A DNA stretch of 36,338 nt from Prolixibacteraceae bacterium (GCA_018648265.1 JABGRN010000056.1:1-36338), one strand, 5' to 3'. Positions 15,831 to 24,388 are shown, counted from the first letter of the stretch. Notes: generated from the letters alone by a model not told the origin. Numbers and translations are program-made.

Positions 15831-17282
15831 ATGAAAATCTTACCACGAATTGCTATTGCATTGTTAATGATTCTTTTATTTACTTCCTCGAAGCCTGAAA
15901 AAGATTATTACACTGAACTTTACAGGCCCCAATTTCATTTTACCCCTGAAAAAAACTGGCACAACGACCCAAATGGATTGGTATTTTATAAAGGGGAATA
16001 TCACATGTTTTATCAATATAACCCAAAAGGGAACAAATGGGGTTTTATGCACTGGGGACATACAATCAGCACCGACCTGGTTCACTGGGAACATTATCCA
16101 ATTGCATTGTACCCCGATGAGAATTCTGAAGACACAGTACATTGCACTGCTTTTTCTGGATCTGCAATTGTCGATGAAAATAATTTGCTCGGCAAAAATG
16201 TGGGTAATGAAAAAACATTAGTAGCATTTTATACCAGCCAACATTGTGGACAACGAATAGCCTACAGTACCGACAAGGGAAGGACGTGGGAGAAATACGA
16301 AGGAAACCCAATAATTGCTTTTGATAAAAATGACGATGCACGCGATCCAAAAGTTATTTGGCACGAACCGACTCAAAAATGGATTATGGCCTTATACCGT
16401 AAAACCGGGGAAGAGGAAAATAGCAAAGGGGTTTCGTTTTATACATCCGACGATTTAGTAAATTGGGAATGGAAAAGCCACACATTTGGATTTTATGAAT
16501 GTCCTGATTTAATTCAACTACAAGTTACAAACCGCCCCGATGAATTTAAATGGATTCTTTTTGATGGCGACGGAAGTTATTTAATTGGTGATTTTGATGG
16601 AGAAAAATTTACCTCTGAATCTGCTAAATTAAAAAGCGATAACGGAAAAAATTATTATGCTGCTCAAACTTGGAGCAACATCCCCGAAGATGATGGCCGT
16701 ACTATTCAAATTGCATGGATGAAAGGGGGTGAATTCCCCGAAATGCCATTTAATGGGCAAATGACATTTCCAAGCGAACTTTCGTTAACAAAATTCAATT
16801 TTGGATATAAACTAGTGCGTAAACCGGTAATTGAAATTGAAAGTTTACATGGGAAACATTATGATTGGGACGATAAAAATATAATTCCCGGGATAAATGA
16901 AAATATATTGAAAAAAGTGAAAGGCGATTGTTTTCATATTGTGGGTGAGTTCGACTTAAAAACATCTGACAATTTTGGGTTAATGATAAGGAACAGTAAA
17001 AAAAATCCCGGCACCGAAGTTTTGTATAATGTTAAAAGAGGGACATTATCTGTTTTGGGAACTACAGTCCCATTAATGCCTGTTGACAATAAAATTATAC
17101 TCGAAATATTGGTTGATCGTGCATCTATTGAGATTTATGCAAATGGTGGGCAAACAGTTATTTCGAATTGTTTTACTCCAAAAGAAGGCGCAAATGAATT
17201 ACTTTTGTTTTCTAATGGGGGAGAATTGGAGGTCGTAAAACTGGATATTTTTGAAATCAAATCGGCATGGAGCCAGAAATAA
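15831..17282 (+). CDS. Secreted GH32 fructan-hydrolysing enzyme (levanase/invertase type)
   Basis: The 483-residue glycoside hydrolase family 32 protein cleaves beta-fructosidic bonds in sucrose, inulin or levan. An N-terminal hydrophobic signal (MKILPRIAIALLMILLFTSS) predicts export. All three acidic catalytic motifs are intact: nucleophile Asp46 in NWHNDPNGL, transition-state stabiliser Asp172 in ARDPKVIW, and acid/base Glu223 in YECPDLIQL. The C-terminal 130 residues form the usual beta-sandwich (ending in the VDRASIEIYANGG region). Unlike typical Bacteroidota fructan loci there is no SusC/SusD pair, fructokinase or hybrid sensor nearby, so it stands as an orphan. Confidence 0.93.
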   Translation: MKILPRIAIALLMILLFTSSKPEKDYYTELYRPQFHFTPEKNWHNDPNGLVFYKGEYHMFYQYNPKGNKWGFMHWGHTISTDLVHWEHYPIALYPDENSEDTVHCTAFSGSAIVDENNLLGKNVGNEKTLVAFYTSQHCGQRIAYSTDKGRTWEKYEGNPIIAFDKNDDARDPKVIWHEPTQKWIMALYRKTGEEENSKGVSFYTSDDLVNWEWKSHTFGFYECPDLIQLQVTNRPDEFKWILFDGDGSYLIGDFDGEKFTSESAKLKSDNGKNYYAAQTWSNIPEDDGRTIQIAWMKGGEFPEMPFNGQMTFPSELSLTKFNFGYKLVRKPVIEIESLHGKHYDWDDKNIIPGINENILKKVKGDCFHIVGEFDLKTSDNFGLMIRNSKKNPGTEVLYNVKRGTLSVLGTTVPLMPVDNKIILEILVDRASIEIYANGGQTVISNCFTPKEGANELLLFSNGGELEVVKLDIFEIKSAWSQK

Positions 17283-17300
17283 ATAAAATCGACAAATTGG

Positions 17301-17474
17301 CCTGAATTGTTCATGAGTTTTTCGTTATGAGAATTCAAAATGCACAGAATAAAGGGAAGCACAGAGTTGAGCCTCGCAGAAATAGCCTCAGCTATTTTGA
17401 GAATCGAGAATCGAGCATTCTCTTTATTCAAAGCAGTTTGATTTCGGAATAGATAAATTTATGAATAGTTCAGG
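17301..17474. mobile_element. MITE-like element bounded by imperfect inverted repeats
   Basis: The 14-base ends CCTGAATTGTTCAT (17301-17314) and ATGAATAGTTCAGG (17461-17474) are inverted repeats matching at 12 of 14 positions. Inside are an AAATAGC/GCTATTT hairpin around 17380-17397 and tandem GAATCGA units around 17400-17413. There is no transposase and no clear target duplication, so this is a candidate non-autonomous element or a decayed insertion. Confidence 0.4.
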
Positions 17475-17495
17475 TTAGAAACTACTAAAGAGTTT

Positions 17496-19082
17496 TTATA
17501 AAAATAAGGTAAGTAACTGAATAATTGCGATTAAAAGAACCATGGCAACCGGATAAACGGTAGCGTAAGCAATTGAATGTGCATTTGTTTTTGTCATCGC
17601 GTCTGCGGCAGCTAATCCAGGGGTACTTGTCATACTTCCACTAATGGCCCCAAACAAACTTAAAATATTCATTTTGAAAAAATATTTTCCTACAAAAGCA
17701 GTAATAAACATTGGCAAAATGGTTATTACTGCCCCAGCAAAAAACAATTGAATCCCGTAGTTTTCGAAAGTTTGGACAATTTCAGCACCTGCACCGGTTC
17801 CTACCGCGGCTAAAAAAAGGACAAGGCCCAATTGCCTCAACAATTGATTGGCAGCACTTGTCATTGTCCACAATACAGGACCGGTTTTTCCAATCCTGCT
17901 AAGTATTAAAGCTACAATTAATACTCCACCGGTAATTCCAGGGCTAAATGAAAATGAACCAAATACAATGTTTATTTTGCCCACCAGGACACCTAAAATT
18001 ATTCCCAGGGCAACAGGTAAAATATCGGTGTCGGAAAGGCGTTTTTGGTCGTTCCCAAAAATTTTAGACACCATTTCCATGTTTGTTTTGCTGCTGGCAA
18101 TCACAAGTTTATCGCCAAATTGCAATTTTGAGTCGGGTGTTGGGGAAATATTAATTCCCGACCGGCGGATGCGTGTAATTGTAGCATTGTAAGTATGTAG
18201 TAGGTTTATCTGGCCAATGGTTTTATTTACAATTTCTTTGTTGGTTACCAGAACAGATCGCACGTCGTATTTTGGGTCAAGGGGGATTTCTTCCTCGGTT
18301 GTCCTTCCAATTAGTAATTGTACGTTTTTTAGTGCTTCTTCGGTTCCAACGGCCTTTATTAAATCTTTTTTTTGAAGGATTGTTTCCGGCGACGGAGTTA
18401 TTTCCGAACCCTTGTGCATTACTCTGGAAATAACTGCTTTTGTCATAAACCGAATTCGTGATTCACCTATACTTTTCCCTACTATATTTTCATTTTCAAC
18501 AATAAAATTTTTATGCAGGATTTCCGGGAATTCATTCTTTATTTTCAAGTTGTGTTCTTCTTCCGATTTTTTTAACGGAATATTTAAAATTTTAGGCAGA
18601 AACCGAATAAATAAGATTGCACCTATTACCCCAAACGGGTAACCAACCCCATATCCAATAGATGCTAATGGCGAATTGGTATAATCGATAGCGGCGGCCA
18701 GACCGGGAGTACTTGTTAAAGCGCCGGCCAGTAATCCAATGGCAATATTTTTATCGATTTTGAAAACAGCAACCAGTAGCAAAGTAATCAATCCTGCCAA
18801 CAGAATTAATAATGTGGCAAAAGATGCTAATTGTCTGCCCTCTTTTTTAAACGATCCGAAAAACCCTGGCCCGGCCTGAATCCCAATGGTAAAAATAAAT
18901 AATACAAGTCCCAGGTATTGAAAATCTTTTGAAATAATAATTCCATAGTGGCCGAAAAACAAGGCTACAAAAATAACCGCCGAAACATCGAGCGACAAGC
19001 CGCAGATTTTTATTTTCCCCAAAATAAAACCCAGGGCAACAATTATAAAAAGTGCAAAATAATTGTTAGTGAGAAGTTCCAT
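17496..19082 (-). CDS. AspT/YidE-type transporter with two TrkA-C (RCK_C) domains
   Basis: The 528-residue membrane protein has two homologous halves of about five hydrophobic segments each, separated by a cytoplasmic middle of roughly 200 residues. Each half carries the duplicated signature of the aspartate:alanine exchanger family: GALTSTPGLAAAIDYTN in the first and GSMTSTPGLAAADAMTK in the second. The central part contains two TrkA-C-like domains (VGKSIGESRIRFMTKAVISRV and VNKTIGQINLLHTYNATITRIRR), each ending in a QKKDLIKAVG or FGDKLVIAS strand, probably regulatory ligand sensors. Substrate is unknown; some relatives exchange amino acids or dicarboxylates. The gene stands alone with a -7 box at 19102-19109. 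Confidence 0.9.
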   Translation of the reverse strand: MELLTNNYFALFIIVALGFILGKIKICGLSLDVSAVIFVALFFGHYGIIISKDFQYLGLVLFIFTIGIQAGPGFFGSFKKEGRQLASFATLLILLAGLITLLLVAVFKIDKNIAIGLLAGALTSTPGLAAAIDYTNSPLASIGYGVGYPFGVIGAILFIRFLPKILNIPLKKSEEEHNLKIKNEFPEILHKNFIVENENIVGKSIGESRIRFMTKAVISRVMHKGSEITPSPETILQKKDLIKAVGTEEALKNVQLLIGRTTEEEIPLDPKYDVRSVLVTNKEIVNKTIGQINLLHTYNATITRIRRSGINISPTPDSKLQFGDKLVIASSKTNMEMVSKIFGNDQKRLSDTDILPVALGIILGVLVGKINIVFGSFSFSPGITGGVLIVALILSRIGKTGPVLWTMTSAANQLLRQLGLVLFLAAVGTGAGAEIVQTFENYGIQLFFAGAVITILPMFITAFVGKYFFKMNILSLFGAISGSMTSTPGLAAADAMTKTNAHSIAYATVYPVAMVLLIAIIQLLTLFL

Positions 19083-19101
19083 TTTTAATCTAAATTATTT
19101 G

Positions 19102-19109
19102 CAAAGTTA
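19102..19109 (-). promoter_or_regulatory. -7 box upstream of AspT-type transporter
   Basis: On the minus strand TAACTTTG matches TAnnTTTG, about 20 bases before the ATG at 19082. Confidence 0.5.
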
Positions 19110-19195
19110 GTTAATTCAAACATGTGGGCGTTTGAATTTATATTTCTTTCGGGGCAGGTGTTAAAAAATTAAGATTTGAAAAAAGTAAAGGTTTT

Positions 19196-19900
19196 TCAGA
19201 GCAAAAAGTTAAAATCATCTCCTGCTGAAAGTTCAAATGGATTTTTCCCTTTTTTGAAAATCCGGCATTGCCGGTCGCCAATTAATTCAAGTTTTTCGTT
19301 TTCAAGTTTAAACATTGTCCCTTCCCGAAGTCCGGTAACGTACAAATCCGGATTAATTTCAAGGAATTCTTCAATGCGCTGTTCGCGGGTTTCACCACCG
19401 TGGTCCTCAGGATTTGCATCTAAATAATGTGGGTTTATTTGAAATGGTACTAATCCGGTACAATCAAAACTCAGGGGGTCGATAATTGGCATATCGTTAG
19501 TTGTGCGCAAAGTTGGGCAAGCTACATTCGAACCTGCACTCCAACCAATATATGGCGTTCCGGCCTCAACTTTTTCACGAATCGGATCCATTATATTTTG
19601 GTCATGCATCATCCGAACAAGTTGCCAGGTATTTCCCCCGCCCACAACAATTGCATCTGCATTTTGAATGGCTTTAATCGGATCTGCAAAAGTGTGAATA
19701 CCAACAATATGATGTCCTACTTCGGCAAAACGTTCTTCTACTTTTTTGCAATACAAATCGAACGAAAAAGTGACAGCGGCAAACGGAATAAAAACAGCAG
19801 TTACCGATTTTTCGCCAAGGAATTTTTGAATTTCATATTTTGGATAGTCCAGGTAAGGTTCACCTTTCATTGTTGAATTACTTATTAATAAAAGTTTCAT
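19196..19900 (-). CDS. pepE: Dipeptidase E (alpha-aspartyl dipeptidase)
   Basis: The 234-residue cytoplasmic peptidase of family S51 hydrolyses dipeptides with N-terminal aspartate. The nucleophile elbow GWSAGSNVA is clear, preceded by VVGGGNTWQLVRMMHD; the other triad region includes IDPLSFDCTGLVPFQINPHYLDANPEDHGGETREQRI with the conserved His and Asp. The length matches the family (about 229 in enteric bacteria). The neighbouring AspT-like transporter is encoded just downstream on the same strand, which would make sense for aspartyl-peptide use, but this link is inference. Confidence 0.93.
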   Translation of the reverse strand: MKLLLISNSTMKGEPYLDYPKYEIQKFLGEKSVTAVFIPFAAVTFSFDLYCKKVEERFAEVGHHIVGIHTFADPIKAIQNADAIVVGGGNTWQLVRMMHDQNIMDPIREKVEAGTPYIGWSAGSNVACPTLRTTNDMPIIDPLSFDCTGLVPFQINPHYLDANPEDHGGETREQRIEEFLEINPDLYVTGLREGTMFKLENEKLELIGDRQCRIFKKGKNPFELSAGDDFNFLL

Positions 19901-20349
19901 GTGTGCAGTGTTTTATATTTATCGGTAAAATTATCAAATTATTAAAGATTTGAGTGCGCTTGATTGTTATTTTGTCAAGTTGTGTGTCGTTTTCGCTAAG
20001 AATGAAAATTAGAACAACATTCAAATAATTAAAAAATATTTCCCAAGAATTTGAGCCCGGGCGTTGGAACACAATAAATTTGGCAGGGTTTATTTAGCAG
20101 TTTTTTATTTCCGATAACCTGAAAAGGAATTTTATTCAATTCATTATAAAAGGCCAAAAGTGCATGAATTGGTAACCACAAACAAGAATAGCGATTTTAA
20201 AAAGATATGGATCATATATAACGGGACGAAGTCCGTATTCTGTAAAAAATTCTTAATTTTTATATTTTTAAAATGCATCCCGATATTTTTCGGATATTGA
20301 GAAAGTGCTACAAATCAGGATTATTTGTTTCAATTATAAAATATATCCC
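19901..20349. other. Long intergenic region upstream of the aromatic leader
   Basis: About 450 AT-rich bases between divergent pepE and the tyrA leader. Small hairpins are visible, including ACGGGAC-GAA-GTCCGT around 20223-20240 and a GCCCGGGC palindrome near 20057. No convincing coding frame, tRNA or known RNA gene was found. A minus-strand frame at 19878-20072 has no coding support. Confidence 0.4.
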
Positions 20350-20357
20350 TATCTTTG
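20324..20357 (+). promoter_or_regulatory. Promoter of the tyrA operon
   Basis: A -33 element TTTG (20324-20327) and a -7 element TATCTTTG (20350-20357, matching TAnnTTTG) are separated by 22 bases. Transcription would start near 20363, about a dozen bases before the leader-peptide ATG at 20376, so the transcript begins almost at the leader peptide. Confidence 0.7.
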
Positions 20358-20375
20358 CTTTCACAATTTTCAAAA

Positions 20376-20450
20376 ATGAAGACAACATTTAACAATTTTT
20401 ATTTTTACTGGTATTTTTATTTTGGCTCGAAAGTCGGGATCAGTGAGTAA
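20376..20450 (+). CDS. Aromatic leader peptide (attenuation)
   Basis: A 24-codon ORF encodes a peptide starting MKTTFNN, then nine consecutive aromatic residues FYFYWYFYF (residues 8-16), then GSKVGISE and TAA at 20448-20450. Ten of 24 residues are Phe, Tyr or Trp, which is far from chance and typical of leader peptides whose translation senses charged tRNAs. It is followed by an antiterminator (20436-20489) and a terminator (20480-20516) before tyrA. Stalling on Phe, Tyr or Trp codons should favour read-through into tyrA and DAHP synthase/chorismate mutase. The mix of all three residues suggests it senses the aromatic pool as a whole, mostly Phe and Tyr (one Trp codon). Confidence 0.88.
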   Translation: MKTTFNNFYFYWYFYFGSKVGISE

Positions 20451-20489
20451 AGTATTGTTAAAAGTTAAGATATTTTACTGAAAGGTCTC
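20436..20489 (+). promoter_or_regulatory. Antiterminator stem of the aromatic attenuator
   Basis: AGTAAAGTAT (20446-20455) pairs with ATATTTTACT (20470-20479) over ten pairs, and GGGATC (20436-20441) can pair with GGTCTC (20484-20489), sequestering the 5' arm of the terminator. The 5' strand covers the leader-peptide stop codon, so a ribosome reaching the stop would disrupt it, while one stalled at the aromatic run (codons ending at 20423) would leave it free. The two states are mutually exclusive by base pairing. Confidence 0.65.
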
Positions 20490-20516
20490 GAAAATTCGAG
20501 GCCTTTCTTTTTTTTT
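20480..20516 (+). terminator. Attenuator terminator upstream of tyrA
   Basis: A 13-pair stem (20480-20492 with 20495-20507, one G-T pair; the innermost pairs open to give the loop) is followed by nine T (20508-20516). It is the strongest intrinsic terminator in the window, yet it stands only 13 bases before the tyrA ATG, so it must be conditional. Confidence 0.9.
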
Positions 20517-20529
20517 ATGAAATAAATAT

Positions 20530-21426
20530 ATGAAAACAACAATAATTGGCTTGGGATTAATTGGCGGTTCGCTGGCAAAAGATTTGCGAAAATCGAAATT
20601 TGCCACCGAATTAATAGGTGTTGACGCTAATAAAAATCATGCTAAACAGGCACTTGAACTGGGACTGGTTGACCAAATAAATACATTGGAAGAGGCAGTG
20701 AAAAATACGGATTTGATAATTATTGCAATTCCTGTCGATAAGGAACTGGAAGTACTTCCGGTGGTTTTGGACAAAATGAATGGTAATGCAACAGTTAGTG
20801 ATATGGGTTCGGCCAAAAAAATAATTGTCGATTCGATTAAAAATCATCCAAGGAGAAAAAATTTTGTGCCGGCCCACCCGATGTCAGGAACCGAAAACTC
20901 CGGACCAACTGCGGCACTCGAAGATCTTTTCAAAGGGAAAATTGCCATTCTGTGCGATCAGGAAAATTCTGGCCCACAACATTTAGCTTTGATAGAAAAA
21001 ATGTTTCAAAGCCTGGGGATGAATATTGCCTACATGTCTGCCGACGAGCAAGATCACAGTACTGCTTTTGTTTCGCACCTGCCACACGCTGCTGCTTACG
21101 CTTTAGCAAATGCGGTTCAGGCAAAAGAAGACCGAAATATAATTTTTGATCTTGCCAGCGGGGGATTTCGTTCAACTGTCCGGCTGGCTAAAAGTTCATC
21201 GTCGATGTGGCATCCCATTTTCCAGCAAAACAGTAAATATGTTATCGAGTCGCTCGATGTGTATATTAAACATTTACAGGAGTTTCGCGATAGTATAAAA
21301 CACGAGCAATACGATAAATTGAAAGAATTAATAGTGAATGCAAATAAAATAAGGGTTGTTCTCGACGGGGAAAATTCTCACATGATAAAAAACGAAGAAA
21401 AAATCACAAAATTTTATACAAAATAG
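20530..21426 (+). CDS. tyrA: Prephenate dehydrogenase
   Basis: The 298-residue enzyme oxidatively decarboxylates prephenate to 4-hydroxyphenylpyruvate with NAD(P), the committed step to tyrosine. The Rossmann motif GLGLIGGSLAKDL opens the protein, followed by the substrate-site HPMSGTENSGP and the conserved HSTAFVSHLPHAAAYALA helix of the dimerisation domain. There is no ACT or chorismate mutase domain, so feedback by tyrosine through ACT is not expected; control appears to be by the upstream attenuator. It is two bases from the next gene, clearly one operon. Confidence 0.95.
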   Translation: MKTTIIGLGLIGGSLAKDLRKSKFATELIGVDANKNHAKQALELGLVDQINTLEEAVKNTDLIIIAIPVDKELEVLPVVLDKMNGNATVSDMGSAKKIIVDSIKNHPRRKNFVPAHPMSGTENSGPTAALEDLFKGKIAILCDQENSGPQHLALIEKMFQSLGMNIAYMSADEQDHSTAFVSHLPHAAAYALANAVQAKEDRNIIFDLASGGFRSTVRLAKSSSSMWHPIFQQNSKYVIESLDVYIKHLQEFRDSIKHEQYDKLKELIVNANKIRVVLDGENSHMIKNEEKITKFYTK

Positions 21427-21428
21427 TC

Positions 21429-22517
21429 ATGACAATTAAACTTGAAATTAATCCGATAAAAGAGTGGTTGCCTCAAATTGACAACCCTTTGCTTATTTCC
21501 GGGCCATGTAGTCTGGAGTCGGAAGAACAGGCACTTGAAACTGCAAAATTATTAGCCAAAGACAAACGGGTATTTGTTTACCGCGGTGGGGTTTGGAAAC
21601 CCCGAACACGTCCCGGTTCATTTGAAGGGGTCGGATCTGTTGGGCTAAAATGGCTTCAACTGGTAAAAAAAGAGACAGGTTTGTTGGTTGGTACTGAAGT
21701 TGCCAACGCTCAACATACCGAAGAGGCCTTAAAAGCAGGTCTCGATGTGCTTTGGATTGGTGCCCGTTCAACAGCCAGCCCATTTGTAGTGCAGGAAATT
21801 GCAGATGTTGTAAAAGGGACTGATGCTGTGGTAATGGTAAAAAACCCGGTCAATCCCGATGTGCAACTCTGGATGGGTGGCATCGAACGTATCAACCAGG
21901 CAGGAATCAAAAATATTGTGGCTATCCACAGGGGTTTTACACCCTTTAGCGAAACCAAATATCGTAATTTTCCTAACTGGAAAACCGTAATAGAATTGCG
22001 GCGATTACTACCCAACCTTCCTATAATTTGTGATCCCAGCCACATTGCAGGAAAACGTGAATACCTTACTGAAATTTCGCAAAAGGCTTTCGACATGGGA
22101 ATGGACGGATTAATGCTGGAATCGCACCTCGATCCTTCGGTGGCTTTAAGCGACGCGGCGCAACAACTTACTCCAACTGATTTGGGGAAATTATTGAATA
22201 AGTTGATTATCCGCCACGAAAATGCAAACAATCCCGATTTTGAAAACCAATTGGATGTTTTACGGAACAGGATTGATGCCATCGACTCGGAAATACTTGA
22301 AACACTGGCTTCGCGGGTGGCTGTTGTAAATCAAATTGGGGAATATAAACGGGATAATAATGTAACAGCTTTACAAATTAGCCGCTGGACAAAATTAATG
22401 GAAAACCGTGTAAACCTCGGTAAAGATTTAAATTTGAATGAAACGTTTGTAAAAATCTTATTTCAGTTGATACATGAAGATTCTGTACGGATGCAAACTG
22501 AAATTATGGACAAATAA
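21429..22517 (+). CDS. Bifunctional DAHP synthase / chorismate mutase type II
   Basis: The 362-residue protein joins the first step of the shikimate pathway to the branch step leading to prephenate. Residues 1 to about 260 are a type I-beta DAHP synthase (ISGPCSLESEEQA; FVYRGGVWKPRTRPGSFEGVG; CDPSHIAGKREYL), condensing phosphoenolpyruvate and erythrose 4-phosphate. Residues 270-355 are an AroQ-class chorismate mutase (LDVLRNRIDAIDSEILETLASRVAVVNQIGEYK, then the Arg-containing helix). Fusion of the two allows feedback of the synthase by prephenate or chorismate in related enzymes. Together with tyrA it supplies prephenate and consumes it. No prephenate dehydratase or aminotransferase, common partners in Bacteroidota, is present here. 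Confidence 0.95.
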   Translation: MTIKLEINPIKEWLPQIDNPLLISGPCSLESEEQALETAKLLAKDKRVFVYRGGVWKPRTRPGSFEGVGSVGLKWLQLVKKETGLLVGTEVANAQHTEEALKAGLDVLWIGARSTASPFVVQEIADVVKGTDAVVMVKNPVNPDVQLWMGGIERINQAGIKNIVAIHRGFTPFSETKYRNFPNWKTVIELRRLLPNLPIICDPSHIAGKREYLTEISQKAFDMGMDGLMLESHLDPSVALSDAAQQLTPTDLGKLLNKLIIRHENANNPDFENQLDVLRNRIDAIDSEILETLASRVAVVNQIGEYKRDNNVTALQISRWTKLMENRVNLGKDLNLNETFVKILFQLIHEDSVRMQTEIMDK

Positions 22518-22535
22518 TAATTTACATAATCAATT

Positions 22536-22580
22536 AATAAAAAACCCTGGAAATCTTTTTTTCAGGGTTTTTTATTCTCG
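22536..22580. terminator. Bidirectional terminator between convergent genes
   Basis: A perfect 14-pair stem, AATAAAAAACCCTG (22536-22549) with CAGGGTTTTTTATT (22563-22576), has built-in A- and T-runs so it can end transcription from both the aromatic operon (plus) and the aldehyde dehydrogenase gene cluster (minus). Confidence 0.85.
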
Positions 22581-22589
22581 CTGGTTTAT

Positions 22590-23963
22590 TCAACGAAACA
22601 AAACCCTCAACAATTTCAACACCCATTTTTTATAAGGTGGATAGCGAAGTGGCAAATCAAATTTTGTTGTTGTTTTTATTACTGAACGTTCGTGAGAGAA
22701 AACTTCAAAACTACGTTTGCCGTGGTACGATCCCATGCCGCTATAGCCAACACCGCCAAAGGGCAACGAAAAATTTGTAAAGTGCAAAACAACTTCGTTA
22801 ATTGCAGCATCACCCGAATATGTTTTTTGTAGAAACTCTTTTTGCTTTTTTTTGTTTTCAGAAAAATAATAAACAGACAAAGGTTTTTCGCCAGCGTTAA
22901 TAAATGTAATTACTTCATCAATATTTTCGAAGGTAAGCACAGGTAAAATCGGGCCAAAAATTTCCTCCTTCATTATGGGCGATTCCATATTTACCCCTGT
23001 TAAAATTGTAGGTGAAAAATGTTTGTCGCCCTTGTCGAAATTACCGCCGTAATAAATATTTGTATCGTCTAATAATTTTGTCAAACGTCCAATAGCTATT
23101 TCATTTACAATTTTCGGAAAATCGCTGTTGGTGTTTGGATGTTCAGTAAAAAACTGTTCGATCATCTGTTTCATCAGCAATAATAATTTTTCACTTACTT
23201 CACTATGAACGAATAGATAATCGGGGGCAACACACGATTGTCCGGCATTTAATAATTTTCCCCAAATAATTCGTCGCGCTGCAATTTTAAGGTTGGTATC
23301 TTTGTCAACTACCACCGGATTTTTACCACCCAATTCAAGTATTACCGGAGTTAGATTTTGGGCAGCGGCCTTTAAAACTATTTTCCCAACCCTGGAACTT
23401 CCCGTAAAAAATATTTTATCCCAACGTTGAGCAAGCAAATCCTGGCTAATTTCGACACCGCCCTGAACTACAATGACATGTTTTTTATTAAAAGTTTCTT
23501 TTATAATTTTTTCGATAGCAGCCGCGGTGTGAGGCGTAAATTCTGAAGGTTTTAAAACAACAACATTTCCGGCAGAAACGGCTCCGATCAAGGGGGTCAA
23601 AGCCAACATAAACGGAAAATTAAAGGGACTGATTATAAGAACTTTTCCATAGGGTTGCCTGAAAATACGACTGGTTGAAGGGAAAGCAAAAATGGGTGTA
23701 GGTACTTTGCGTGGTCGTGCCCATTTTTTCAAATTCTGAATATGTTTTGTTAATTCTAATTGCACCATTCCTATTTCTGTAGAAAAAGCCTCAAATTCGC
23801 TTTTTCCTAAATCGGCTTTTAGTGCAGCGAACAATTCATTTTCGTGGTTTTTTATCGATTGTTTTAATTTTTTTAAATGTTTTATACGGAAGTTGATATC
23901 AAGTGTGGCATGCGAATCAAAATATTGACTCTGCACATTTATAGTTTCATTTGTTTTTTTCAC
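22590..23963 (-). CDS. NAD(P)-dependent aldehyde dehydrogenase, class 3 type
   Basis: The 457-residue enzyme oxidises aldehydes to carboxylic acids. The catalytic Glu lies in VILELGGKNPVVV and the catalytic Cys in NAGQSCVAPDYLFVH. The N-terminus, rather short, and the ending FSLPFGGVGYSGMGSYHGKRSFEVFSHERSV resemble the class 3/fatty-aldehyde branch. The C-terminal tail PPYKKWVLKLLRVLFR is amphipathic and basic, as in membrane-associated fatty-aldehyde dehydrogenases. The start is GTG at 23963, whose first bases overlap the rnpA stop (GTGA), so translation is coupled to rnpA, an unusual partner. Confidence 0.93.
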   Translation of the reverse strand: MKKTNETINVQSQYFDSHATLDINFRIKHLKKLKQSIKNHENELFAALKADLGKSEFEAFSTEIGMVQLELTKHIQNLKKWARPRKVPTPIFAFPSTSRIFRQPYGKVLIISPFNFPFMLALTPLIGAVSAGNVVVLKPSEFTPHTAAAIEKIIKETFNKKHVIVVQGGVEISQDLLAQRWDKIFFTGSSRVGKIVLKAAAQNLTPVILELGGKNPVVVDKDTNLKIAARRIIWGKLLNAGQSCVAPDYLFVHSEVSEKLLLLMKQMIEQFFTEHPNTNSDFPKIVNEIAIGRLTKLLDDTNIYYGGNFDKGDKHFSPTILTGVNMESPIMKEEIFGPILPVLTFENIDEVITFINAGEKPLSVYYFSENKKKQKEFLQKTYSGDAAINEVVLHFTNFSLPFGGVGYSGMGSYHGKRSFEVFSHERSVIKTTTKFDLPLRYPPYKKWVLKLLRVLFR

Positions 23964-24388
23964 TCTGGCAGGTTTTTTATTGGGAATTCATTAATTAATT
24001 TATTTATTCCTTTTTTCATTGCTGATTCAACTAACATGTAGTCGGGCATTTCTTTACCGATAAAAATAATAAAAACAGCCAACTGCCTTGCATTTAAATT
24101 ATTGTACAAAAAATGTTTGTTTAAACGGTACGCCTCACGTATCCTTCTTTTTATAAAATTACGCTGAACTGCTTTTTTGAACTTTTTTTTACCTACTGAA
24201 AATGCTGCCTGAACTGGAACATTAATAGGCAATTCAGTTTCGTGATACACAAATTTTAGTGGGAATGCCAAAAATGAAGATCCATTGGCAAAAAGGTTCT
24301 CAGAAATTTTTTTACTACAAAGCCGTTCTTCTTTTTTAAAAGAAAAATTAGTTTTCTTGCCGTCTGCGTCTTTTAAGGTAATTTCCAT
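23960..24388 (-). CDS. rnpA: Ribonuclease P protein component
   Basis: The protein subunit binds RNase P RNA and helps process tRNA 5' ends. The diagnostic basic helix AVQRNFIKRRIREAYRLNK is present, preceded by FSVGKKKFKKA. From the ATG at 24388 it has 142 residues; a TTG two codons upstream is possible but less likely. The first 15 residues (MEITLKDADGKKTNF) extend beyond the usual start at FSFKKEERLCSKK. Gene order DUF4271, hemD, rnpA is common in Bacteroidota; yidD, often next, is absent and an aldehyde dehydrogenase follows instead. A terminator-like hairpin separates it from hemD. Confidence 0.93.
   Translation of the reverse strand: MEITLKDADGKKTNFSFKKEERLCSKKISENLFANGSSFLAFPLKFVYHETELPINVPVQAAFSVGKKKFKKAVQRNFIKRRIREAYRLNKHFLYNNLNARQLAVFIIFIGKEMPDYMLVESAMKKGINKLINEFPIKNLPE

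Noticed and set aside
15831-19900. Polysaccharide utilisation locus around the GH32 gene
   Set aside because: No SusC, SusD, kinase, sugar porter or sensor gene is nearby; the neighbours are Clp protease genes and an amino-acid-type transporter.
19878-20072. 64-codon minus-strand ORF upstream of pepE
   Set aside because: It overlaps the pepE start, is AT-driven, and shows no similarity or conserved-looking motif.
21710-22282. 190-codon minus-strand frame opposite the DAHP synthase gene
   Set aside because: Long only because of codon bias on the plus strand; the plus-strand protein is unmistakable and the antisense translation has no recognisable domain.
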